DNA from: JBOHWJ01 sp050736615
GTDB taxonomy: Bacteria; Desulfobacterota; Binatia; Binatales; Binataceae
Direction: 5' to 3'
DNA length: 15,213 nt
NCBI GenBank assembly: GCA_050736615.1
Contig: JBOHWL010000124.1
Span: 1 to 15,213, forward strand
Each line of letters starts with the position of its first letter. The first letter of the stretch is position 1. Shown here piece after piece: positions 7,860-13,851 of this stretch. The notes beneath the pieces were generated by a model. That model worked only from the letters and a program-made list of their open reading frames with translations, had not been told where the DNA came from and did no database searches. Position numbers and translations under genes: made by a program.

Positions 7860-8848
7860 AATTCGCGCTCCACCGCGAAGTTCGCCAGCAGACGCAAGGG
7901 CTCGGCGCGTTCGTCGAAATCGGCGAGCGCCTGATGGGCGCGGAGCTTGAGTTGCTCCGCCAGTTCGCGCGAACGCTCGGCGCCAATCAGGGCTGGATAG
8001 GTATTCTTGCCGTGGGCCGCGTCCTTATGAGTCCGCTTACCCATTTGCGAGGTGGAAGACTCAATGTCGAGCAGGTCATCGACGACCTGAAAGGCGAGTC
8101 CGAGCGCGCGACCATAGTCGCGCAGAGCGTTGAGTTGCGCCGGCGTGGCGCCACCCAGGCGCGCTCCTCCGCGGACCGCGGCGACAAACAGCGCTCCGGT
8201 TTTTCTCCTGTGCAGGTCTTCGAGTTCGGCGCGCGTCATCCGCTGGCCTTCGCTCAACAGGTCGATCACTTGACCGCCGACCATCCCGGACGAACCGGCC
8301 GCTTCGGCCAACTCCGCGATCGTCTCGACGATCACGGCCGTGGAAGGCCGCGCGCCATCCGCCAGAGTCGCACGCGCCAGTACGGCAAAAGCGTCGGTCA
8401 GCAACCCATCGCCGGCCAAAGTTGCGATCGCTTCGCCATACACTTTATGGTTGGTTGGACGCCCCCGGCGCAAATCATCGTCATCCATGCAAGGCAGATC
8501 GTCGTGAACCAGCGAATAGGTGTGGATCATTTCGATGGCGCAGGCAAAGTCCAAAGCCGCCGCGAACTTACCCCCGGCCGCTTCGCACGCGGCCAAAGCC
8601 AGGATTGGGCGCAGCCTTTTGCCGGCACCGAGCAAACTGTAGCGCATCGCCTCGAAGATGCGCGCCGCAGGCCCGTCGATGTCCACTATTTTCCGTGCAA
8701 GCGCCTGTTCGATCAGTTGCGCTCGTGCTTTCAGATAATCGCCAAAATTCAAAGCCACCGAATGGTCGCCATCGCTAGCCAAGCCGCGCTCATCGGTCGT
8801 CGAATTCGGAGCGTTTGGATCGCCGGATGACAGTTTCGCGCCTTGCAT
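7856..8848 (-). CDS. ispA: Farnesyl diphosphate synthase (IspA-type polyprenyl synthetase)
   Basis: A short-chain trans-prenyltransferase that condenses DMAPP/IPP to C15 farnesyl diphosphate, the substrate of HpnD. With the start at ATG 8848 it has 330 residues, slightly longer than E. coli IspA because of an N-terminal tail of about 35 residues. Visible: GKRLRP at 76-81; first Asp-rich motif DDLPCMDDDD at 116-125, preceded by HTYSLVH, the FPP-synthase pattern with Tyr before the motif; GGQVIDL at about 191-197; KTGAL at 216-220; and the second Asp-rich motif VDDLLD at 256-261. AAGGAG lies 9 bp before the chosen ATG. The frame stays open up to a TTG at 8923, judged less likely. The stop overlaps the dehydrogenase GTG. 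A GGPP product cannot be excluded from sequence alone. Confidence 0.93.
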   Translation of the reverse strand: MQGAKLSSGDPNAPNSTTDERGLASDGDHSVALNFGDYLKARAQLIEQALARKIVDIDGPAARIFEAMRYSLLGAGKRLRPILALAACEAAGGKFAAALDFACAIEMIHTYSLVHDDLPCMDDDDLRRGRPTNHKVYGEAIATLAGDGLLTDAFAVLARATLADGARPSTAVIVETIAELAEAAGSSGMVGGQVIDLLSEGQRMTRAELEDLHRRKTGALFVAAVRGGARLGGATPAQLNALRDYGRALGLAFQVVDDLLDIESSTSQMGKRTHKDAAHGKNTYPALIGAERSRELAEQLKLRAHQALADFDERAEPLRLLANFAVEREL

Positions 8849-9035
8849 CGCCTCTCGCTCCTTCTCCGGCCGGAACGCTAACCCCGGCATCTCCCGCTCC
8901 ACCCCACGCGCGACTTGCCACAAAACACTTTAACGGCGCGCTCTTCAGGTAATGGCCGGTTATTGGCCCGCGCGCTGTATACGACGACGCCGCAGACGAA
9001 GCGGCCTGCTTCACCCGCCGCGCCGCATCATCATC

Positions 9036-10034
9036 TCAGGATATGTAATGACGCACCATGCGCCATGAGTCCTTGAGATTCTTCCCAAAGTCCAACGCCA
9101 CCGTGCCTTCGAAGCCCGAATGGAGTTTGCAGTCGCGGCAGCGGATATCCTGTTTGGTACGATAATATTCCCAATCAGTCGCCGCGTGTAGCTGATTGAA
9201 GGTCTTATAGTGGCCGTTGGTGATTAAATAGCACGGGCCTTTCCATCCTTGCGGATTGCGCGTAACCGTCGTCCATGGACTGCAGAGCAAGTCCCGCTCG
9301 CCCGCCAGATAATCAAGATAAATTGGCGTGTTGATGATGCGATAGTCTTCGGCGAGCTTACGTACGCGCTTGAACTTGTACGGCATCTCTTCTTTGCTCA
9401 GATAGATGTCGTTGGTCAAAACCTGGTACTGGTAACCAGGCGTCAGCAGCATCCCATCGACGCCGAGTCCAGCCAAAAATTTGATGAGCTCGTCAACTTC
9501 CTCCGCCGTGGTCTCTTTGAACACGGTGGAATTGGTCTGCACGCGATAGCCCTTTTCCTTCAGCATCTTGATCATGCGCACGCAGATATCGAAGACGCCT
9601 TTGCGATCGACCACGCGATCATGGGTTTCACGCATGCCGTCGATGTGCACATTGAAGCTCAGGTAAGGATCGGGCGCGACCTGCTTGACGAAACGTTCGA
9701 GCAGGAGGGCGTTGGTGCAAATCTGGACGTGCCGCTTCTGCTCGATCAAGCCTTTGGTCAACGGCACGATATGCTTATACATGAGCGGCTCGCCGCCGCA
9801 GATTGAAACGATCGGCGCGCCCGCCTCGTTGGCTGAAGCCAGCGCGTCCTCTAACGGAATCTGATCGCGGATAGTATCCTTATATTCGACAATTCTGCCG
9901 CATCCGATACACGCCAGATTGCACGCGTGCAGCGGCTCCAGCATCAGGACCAGCGGAAAATATTTCTCACCCGCGCGGCGCTTGCTTCGCATATAGCGCC
10001 CTAGGTCCATCATCAGTCGTAACGGTATCCGCAT
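9036..10034 (-). CDS. hpnH: Adenosyl-hopane synthase HpnH (radical SAM)
   Basis: A 332-residue radical SAM enzyme that, by family knowledge, joins the 5'-deoxyadenosyl radical to hopene (diploptene), giving adenosylhopane and starting C35 bacteriohopanepolyol synthesis. Visible: the cluster motif C38-x3-C42-x2-C45 in the family-typical LHACNLACIGCGRI; the SAM-binding GGEP after SICG (about 79-82); FNVHIDG with a following HDRVV; and additional C-terminal cysteines in LLCSPW, GPCYLI and CRDCKLH. The ATG at 10034 has AAGGA 8 bp upstream and lies 11 bp after the TetR gene, so the two are probably cotranscribed. Its presence shows the organism makes extended hopanoids, although hpnG, the next enzyme, is not in this window. 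Confidence 0.95.
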   Translation of the reverse strand: MRIPLRLMMDLGRYMRSKRRAGEKYFPLVLMLEPLHACNLACIGCGRIVEYKDTIRDQIPLEDALASANEAGAPIVSICGGEPLMYKHIVPLTKGLIEQKRHVQICTNALLLERFVKQVAPDPYLSFNVHIDGMRETHDRVVDRKGVFDICVRMIKMLKEKGYRVQTNSTVFKETTAEEVDELIKFLAGLGVDGMLLTPGYQYQVLTNDIYLSKEEMPYKFKRVRKLAEDYRIINTPIYLDYLAGERDLLCSPWTTVTRNPQGWKGPCYLITNGHYKTFNQLHAATDWEYYRTKQDIRCRDCKLHSGFEGTVALDFGKNLKDSWRMVRHYIS

Positions 10035-10045
10035 GTTTGCTTTCC

Positions 10046-10696
10046 TTAAGAATGTTGAGGCACGACGGTCTCCGCGCTGAGGAACGAATCGTTGAACAAC
10101 CAGCGACGCAGCATCGCCATCGCGGCGTCAATATCCAATTCCTGATGGTTCAGGAAGAGGAAACCGATCAACCATCCGTTAAGCGTCGCTAACAGAAAGC
10201 TAACCATCATCGGAGGCGAAAACTCGCGCGGACTCAAGCCCTTCTCTTGCGTTTTGGCGACCAGATCAACCAGCAGCGTGCGGTAACCGTCGTAGAGCTT
10301 CAACACCTGCCCAGCCAGACTATTCGTCTGTCGCTCATCATGCAGCAATTGCGCCACGAAAAACCGGATTGAACTGGCATTGCCGCGCACGAACTGCAAA
10401 TACGACTCCATCAGTTTCAAAATCTGCTGCTGTTCGTCCAATGCGCCGGCTTCTTCGGCAAAATCGATGAAATAAGGTTCGAGCAGACGGTTCAGGACCG
10501 CCAGAAAAAGTTCTTCTTTGGTCTTGAAATGCCAAAAAATCAGCGCTTTGCTGACGCGCGCCATGCGCGCAACTTCGGACATTGAAGTCTCATGAAAGCC
10601 CCGGTTGGCGAATAATCCCATCGCGGCTTTGAGGATTTCGTCGCGTGAATCCTGAGCGCGTGATTCGAGCGGGGCCCTCGGTTCCTCCGCGTTCAT
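10046..10696 (-). CDS. TetR/AcrR-family transcriptional regulator heading the hopanoid operon
   Basis: 216 residues. The N-terminal TetR DNA-binding domain is clear: RDEILKAAMGLFANRGFHETSM (about 18-39) leading into the helix-turn-helix SEVARMARVSKALIFWHFKTK (about 40-60). The rest is a ligand-binding all-helical domain with no recognisable ligand signature. A good ribosome site (GGAGAA, 4 bp before ATG) supports the start. As first gene of the cluster, 11 bp before hpnH, it probably controls the operon and itself, perhaps in response to membrane stress or a hopanoid/isoprenoid ligand; that role is inferred only from position. A candidate operator lies at 10810-10823. Confidence 0.92.
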   Translation of the reverse strand: MNAEEPRAPLESRAQDSRDEILKAAMGLFANRGFHETSMSEVARMARVSKALIFWHFKTKEELFLAVLNRLLEPYFIDFAEEAGALDEQQQILKLMESYLQFVRGNASSIRFFVAQLLHDERQTNSLAGQVLKLYDGYRTLLVDLVAKTQEKGLSPREFSPPMMVSFLLATLNGWLIGFLFLNHQELDIDAAMAMLRRWLFNDSFLSAETVVPQHS

Positions 10697-10809
10697 TAAC
10701 TTCTCCTGCCGACGCTGCTATCGAGCACCTCGCCGCGCCTCCCACCGCGCACGGCGCCCCGCGTCCGTTCACGCCGCGTCGCCATCTATGTCAGACTTGA
10801 ACGACTTCC

Positions 10810-10823
10810 TAACCTAGCGGTCA
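10810..10823 (-). promoter_or_regulatory. Candidate TetR operator upstream of the hopanoid operon
   Basis: An imperfect 14-bp palindrome, TGACC-GCTA-GGTTA on the minus strand (half-sites TRACC/GGTYA). It lies about 115 bp before the tetR start codon and just downstream of a weak candidate promoter. TetR proteins commonly bind short palindromes of this size close to their own gene. Assignment rests only on position and symmetry. Confidence 0.35.
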
Positions 10824-10930
10824 ATCCAAGCTTATCCGGCCCCGCCACGAGTTTCAATAGCGCCCAAACCCAATCAGGCCGGACCTGAACGGGCGAAATC
10901 GCACCAACCCACTTGGCTCATGAAATCGAG

Positions 10931-10944
10931 AATTTGCACAAATT
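10931..10944 (+). repeat. Perfect inverted repeat AATTTG-CA-CAAATT
   Basis: A 6-bp perfect inverted repeat with a 2-bp spacer in the AT-richer part of the divergent region, about 190 bp before the methyltransferase gene and 235 bp before tetR. It could be a protein-binding site for either side. No family-specific operator consensus is recognised. Confidence 0.4.
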
Positions 10945-11099
10945 ACGATCGCAAAGGCAGGGATTTCGCCGTGTAAATCAGCTATACAAACCCATTTCAA
11001 TTTCAAAAAAGGCTCGACTTGAAACGTTTCTCCCGCTCCACCGTGTAGCGCAAGCAGATTCGGAACCTTTAGACATGTTTTCCTGTTGAGCCCCAGGAT

Positions 11100-11131
11100 A
11101 TTACTGCGGTTTGACTGAAGGGCCCAGTAAT
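11100..11131 (+). promoter_or_regulatory. Candidate operator before the methyltransferase gene
   Basis: Inverted repeat ATTACTG-N18-CAGTAAT ends 6 bp before the methyltransferase ATG. A further ACTG (11114-11117) pairs with the same CAGT, giving ACTG-N7-CAGT nested inside. A TTGACT hexamer also lies within it. In Type II R-M systems the methyltransferase gene is often repressed from such a site by its own product or by a controller protein. Binding protein unknown. Confidence 0.4.
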
Positions 11132-11137
11132 GAGTAA

Positions 11138-12082
11138 ATGATGACTATACGTACCCATGTGATGGAGAGGCCATTGGCTGAACAAATCGGGCGTTTTGAC
11201 CGCAACACCGTTATAGAAGGTGATTGCTTCGAACTTATCATGGAGCTTCCCGACGAGAGCATTGACGTTCTCGTGACCTCACCCCCGTATTGGGGGCAGC
11301 GGCTCTCGAAAGGCTTCGGCGTGGAAGATGACCCGCGAGAATACATCCAGATCATGACGCAGATTTTTACTGCCTTCCTTCCAAAGCTGAAAACTACCGG
11401 TCTTCTCTGGATCAACATCGGAGACGCATACAATACCCCAGTCAATTGGCGTCTGGACGACCACAAATACAGCTCCTTGGGACCGGACAAAATCGGATTA
11501 GCCAATCACAATTCCGCATACGTAAAGCCACGGGCCAAGAGGAAGGCTTTCATTGCTCCTGAGGCAAAATGGCTGCAATATGGGAATTTGCTCGCACTTC
11601 CCAACCGGCTTGTAATCGCTTTGTGCGACCAAGGCTACCTGTACAGAGGCGAAATTATTTGGCGCAAGCGCAACCCTATGCCCGAAGGAAGGTGCCGCCG
11701 CCCTCATCGTCACCACGAGCCAATTTTTCTACTCGTAAAGACAGAAGACCACGAATTCCGTGTTTCGCCACCTGTGCCGAGCGTCTGGGAATTTGCCAGC
11801 GAAAAGATAGACGGCACGGCCCATTATTCACGCTTTCCGGAAGAATTGCCGAAACGCTGCATTGAAGCGTACGGCAAGACCGGCCAGGATGTTGTCGTGT
11901 TCGATCCGTTTTCCGGTTCTGGTACAACCGGTATTGCCGCCTTAAAATTAGGGTGCTCCTATGTCGGGTTTGAAATCGACCACGAACAGGTTGAAGCTGC
12001 CAACGATCGGCTGACCGCCCTGAAAGAGGGAGGCCATCAACTGTCGCTCACGATTTCCGGAATTTCTGCCAGCGCGAAATGA
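11138..12082 (+). CDS. Type II site-specific DNA methyltransferase, beta class (probable N4-cytosine)
   Basis: 314 residues. Motif order is catalytic first, SAM site last: TSPPYW (motif IV) at 47-52, then a target-recognition middle region, then FDPFSGSGTTG (motif I) at 255-265 with GFEID following. This order defines the beta class, and the SPPY form is usual in N4-cytosine enzymes, though some N6-adenine enzymes share it. A motif VIII-like stretch, IIWRKRNPMPEGR, lies before RRPHRHHEPIFLLVK. It would protect the host at the sites cut by the convergent nuclease. No Shine-Dalgarno is visible before ATG 11138; ATG codons at 11141 and 11162 are alternatives. The 3' end overlaps the nuclease gene by 35 bp on the opposite strand. 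Base composition is lower in GC than the hopanoid genes, consistent with transfer. Confidence 0.92.
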   Translation: MMTIRTHVMERPLAEQIGRFDRNTVIEGDCFELIMELPDESIDVLVTSPPYWGQRLSKGFGVEDDPREYIQIMTQIFTAFLPKLKTTGLLWINIGDAYNTPVNWRLDDHKYSSLGPDKIGLANHNSAYVKPRAKRKAFIAPEAKWLQYGNLLALPNRLVIALCDQGYLYRGEIIWRKRNPMPEGRCRRPHRHHEPIFLLVKTEDHEFRVSPPVPSVWEFASEKIDGTAHYSRFPEELPKRCIEAYGKTGQDVVVFDPFSGSGTTGIAALKLGCSYVGFEIDHEQVEAANDRLTALKEGGHQLSLTISGISASAK

Positions 12083-13205
12083 TGAAGCGTGAAAACACAT
12101 CATCCGGGTTACTGAAATCGCATACGTAAACGCGCCTTTCAATCGGCAAGCTCGGCGTACTTGGTAGCGTGTTTTTGTTGTACGAAAAGCACCCGGTGAA
12201 GTAACCCTCTTCTTCGATGTCCTTCCGCTTGGCGCTTTTCCTGCCTTCGACAGCACCGAGCTCGCCACGATTGATTGGCGTTGGCCCTGGCATGCTTTTA
12301 CAATTCATTGTCCAGAGTGGCGAAGTATATCCAGCGCGCGTCAGCGCGGCACTGAGCGGCTGGTCATCCGTGCGGCGTTCTGCGAGGCTCGCCTTGACAT
12401 GGACCACCCCGAACATTTTTTCACCGCGCGACGTGTGACCGGTCAGCACCACATCTACCTTATCGGCTTCAACCCGGTCCGGCAGATTCAGCGTTTGTAT
12501 GAATGCCTTTTTCCTCGCACCGTCGGCTATTAACAGATTAACGCCATGGTGTTTCAAGAACGGCCCGTAGTGCCGTACAAGAATTTCTTCGAGCGCCCAT
12601 CCCCCGGTACGCTTCCAGCTTTGGTCGAAATTCAGCCGCGCAAACTTCGCTGGGTGATTGTAGGGGTCACAATAAGCCCGATAGATAATGAACCACCAAA
12701 GGTCTGACGGGTTCGCATGAGGCCAGACCTGCACCGCCGTCATGAAGGCGCGGGCAACCGCATCCGTTTTTGCGGCTTTGCCTCGCTCCCCTTCTTCTTC
12801 ACCCGACTCGGCCAACTGCCCCAATCCGTTCCGCAGCGCTTTGATAACTTTCTCGAAATCTTCAAGGGTGCTGTTCACAAGCGTGTACCGAGCATCGAAA
12901 TCCGCATAGCGGAAATGAACGGTAATGTCCCGCCCGGCTTGTTCCGCGAAAATGTACCGTTCGACGATAGCCGCTTCCGGTTCAGGTAAGCCCTGCAACA
13001 GGTCTGATAATCCGGCCTTCGTTTCGTGCAGGATTGCCAGCACCATATCGATGCTTGGCACCGTTTCACTATTTTCAAAACGGCTGACCCAACCCGGTCC
13101 GAGAAGCAACCGCTCTTCAAGTTGAGCGTGTGTTAGACCTGCCTTTTGCCGAAGCGCCGCGATGTTTTTGAGAAGTGCGCGAAGATAGCCGTGGGCTTGC
13201 GGCAT
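12048..13205 (-). CDS. Restriction endonuclease-like protein with N-terminal HTH (BsaWI-like, tentative)
   Basis: 385 residues. Residues about 8-70 form an XRE-type helix-turn-helix: LKNIAALRQKAGLTHAQLEERL then GPGWVSRFENSETVPSIDMVLAIL. The C-terminal part holds a probable PD-(D/E)XK nuclease core: D251 in KVDVVL, then GVVHVK with K271, followed by ASLAERR (E276, R277). The stretch after it (RAGYTSPLWTMNCKS, NRGELG, CFSYNKNT) recalls from memory the BsaWI family, which cuts within a CCGG core; without a search this is tentative. An acidic, low-complexity linker lies at about 133-142. It starts at an ATG sharing its A with the controller stop (TAATG), so the two are coupled. The HTH could contribute to site binding or to autoregulation. 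Confidence 0.75.
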   Translation of the reverse strand: MPQAHGYLRALLKNIAALRQKAGLTHAQLEERLLLGPGWVSRFENSETVPSIDMVLAILHETKAGLSDLLQGLPEPEAAIVERYIFAEQAGRDITVHFRYADFDARYTLVNSTLEDFEKVIKALRNGLGQLAESGEEEGERGKAAKTDAVARAFMTAVQVWPHANPSDLWWFIIYRAYCDPYNHPAKFARLNFDQSWKRTGGWALEEILVRHYGPFLKHHGVNLLIADGARKKAFIQTLNLPDRVEADKVDVVLTGHTSRGEKMFGVVHVKASLAERRTDDQPLSAALTRAGYTSPLWTMNCKSMPGPTPINRGELGAVEGRKSAKRKDIEEEGYFTGCFSYNKNTLPSTPSLPIERRVYVCDFSNPDDVFSRFIISRWQKFRKS

Positions 13206-13423
13206 TAAAAGAGCTCCCGTGCGGAGACGCCCAGAGCTTTGGCAAGCTTTAGAATGTTGAGGAGGCTGATATTTCTTTCCCCGCGCTCAACGCCGCCGAT
13301 GTACGAACGGTCAAGCCCGCAGGCCAGCGCCAGCGACTCTTGTGAAATCCCCTTCTTTTTCCGCAGTTCGCGCACTCGTTCACCGAAGTGCTTTTGAACC
13401 TGTGTTTCGCGTCTATTACCCAT
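13205..13423 (-). CDS. Small XRE-family regulator, controller (C) protein type
   Basis: 72 residues from ATG 13423, almost entirely one XRE/Cro-type DNA-binding domain: HFGERVRELRKKKGISQESLA, then the recognition helix region CGLDRSYIGGVERGERN (about 35-51) and SLLNILKLAKALGV. Small proteins like this precede restriction genes in many Type II systems and delay nuclease synthesis until methylation is established. Its stop overlaps the nuclease ATG as TAATG. The frame is open to an ATG at 13453 (82 residues), but those ten extra codons overlap a palindromic operator-like element and fit the family less well, so the shorter form is preferred; neither start has a clear ribosome site. C-protein function is inferred from context. 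Confidence 0.82.
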   Translation of the reverse strand: MGNRRETQVQKHFGERVRELRKKKGISQESLALACGLDRSYIGGVERGERNISLLNILKLAKALGVSARELF

Positions 13424-13436
13424 CGGGGCAAAGCAA

Positions 13437-13458
13437 TCATCATGGATGACCATAAGTC
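13437..13458 (-). promoter_or_regulatory. C-box-like operator upstream of the controller gene
   Basis: On the minus strand GACTTATGGTC (13458-13448) runs into the perfect inverted repeat TCATC-CAT-GATGA (13449-13437). The first unit resembles the GACT...AGTC C-boxes bound by known controller proteins. The element ends 13 bp before the ATG at 13423 and overlaps the alternative start at 13453. Recognition is from memory of C-box patterns. Confidence 0.4.
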
Positions 13459-13499
13459 CACGGGCTTTACGTACCGCACGGAGGCCACATCATTTAAGG

Positions 13500-13800
13500 T
13501 TAGATCCTACGAAACGCCCCACAATTGAGCGTTTCTATCGTGCGAATGTCTGAGGCAAAGATCTGAGGCATGAAAACAAGCCCGCGCACCACCAGTCCTT
13601 CTATTCTAAACTGTGTGCAGAGGCGCTCGGGAAAACGGCCGCCGTCCTTGCCGAGGCTCACTTGCAGTGATGCACCGTCCAGCCAAGCGGGCAAAGCGCG
13701 ACGTATACGTCACAGCCGGCCGATAGCACATCTCGCCGGTGCCCGAGCCGGAATTATGAATCTCGTGCAGCTTCTGCAGATAGGCTTCGAGCGGACTCAA
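13500..13800 (-). pseudogene. Remnant of an N-6 DNA methylase gene
   Basis: The minus-strand frame starting at 13800 reads SPLEAYLQKLHEIHNSGSGTGE and then CYRPA, which matches my memory of the N-terminus of large Type IIG/ISP-like N-6 DNA methylases (SPL..YL..L..I..SGAGT.ETSYYPAL). Homology is lost after about 30 residues, a stop follows at 13606, and the catalytic motifs are absent. It would have to start at TTG, since no ATG precedes it. A second overlapping frame (13694-13500) contains AWLDGASLQVSLGKDGG, which might derive from a later part of the same protein after a deletion; this is weaker. The fragment lies between the intact R-M island and the Gfo/Idh gene and suggests an older, lost restriction-modification locus. 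No full gene is present here. Confidence 0.6.
13511..13535 (-). repeat. Inverted repeat GAAACGC-N11-GCGTTTC
   Basis: A perfect 7-bp stem with an 11-base loop lies about 90 bp upstream of the controller gene and within the 3' end of the methylase remnant. No T-run follows on either strand, so it is a weak terminator at best. It may be an operator or the edge of the inserted island. Confidence 0.4.
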
Positions 13801-13814
13801 TCCGATGGTCCTAC

Positions 13815-13841
13815 GCAGGCAGTTGATAGAAGACAGCCTGC
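13815..13841 (-). terminator. Weak stem-loop after the Gfo/Idh gene
   Basis: GCAGGC and GCCTGC form a 6-bp stem around a 15-base loop, beginning 10 bases after the oxidoreductase stop on the transcribed strand. There is no U-tract. It could be a factor-dependent terminator or a transcript-stabilising hairpin, but support is thin. Confidence 0.2.
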
Positions 13842-13851
13842 ACTCCCTCTC

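Larger units (their letters stand above)
10697..11137 (+). other. Divergent intergenic region between the hopanoid operon and the R-M island
   Basis: These 441 bases separate the tetR start (minus strand) from the methyltransferase start (plus strand) and must hold both promoters. The first 100 bases are GC-rich like the hopanoid operon; from about 10920 the sequence turns AT-richer, resembling the island. Palindromes at 10810-10823, 10931-10944 and 11100-11131 are listed separately. A minus-strand TTGAAA (10852-10857) with GATAAG 15 bp downstream is the best but weak promoter candidate for tetR. I see no gene or tRNA here. Confidence 0.6.

Noticed and set aside
7934..8830. 298-codon plus-strand open frame opposite ispA
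   Set aside because: It lies fully antisense to a well supported IspA gene, has no recognisable domain, and is Arg/Gln/His-rich as expected for the shadow frame of a GC-rich gene.
9249..9806. 185-codon plus-strand frame opposite hpnH
   Set aside because: Full antisense overlap with a clear radical SAM gene; His/Val-rich shadow.
11101..11505. 134-codon minus-strand frame opposite the methyltransferase 5' end
   Set aside because: Antisense to the conserved SPPY region, no domain, no ribosome site recognised.
12055..12062. TTCCGGAA palindrome in the methyltransferase/nuclease overlap as a special self-target site
   Set aside because: Other CCGG-core sites occur nearby (for example in the methyltransferase gene around 11837 and 11911), so it is not distinctive, and the recognition sequence is not known.
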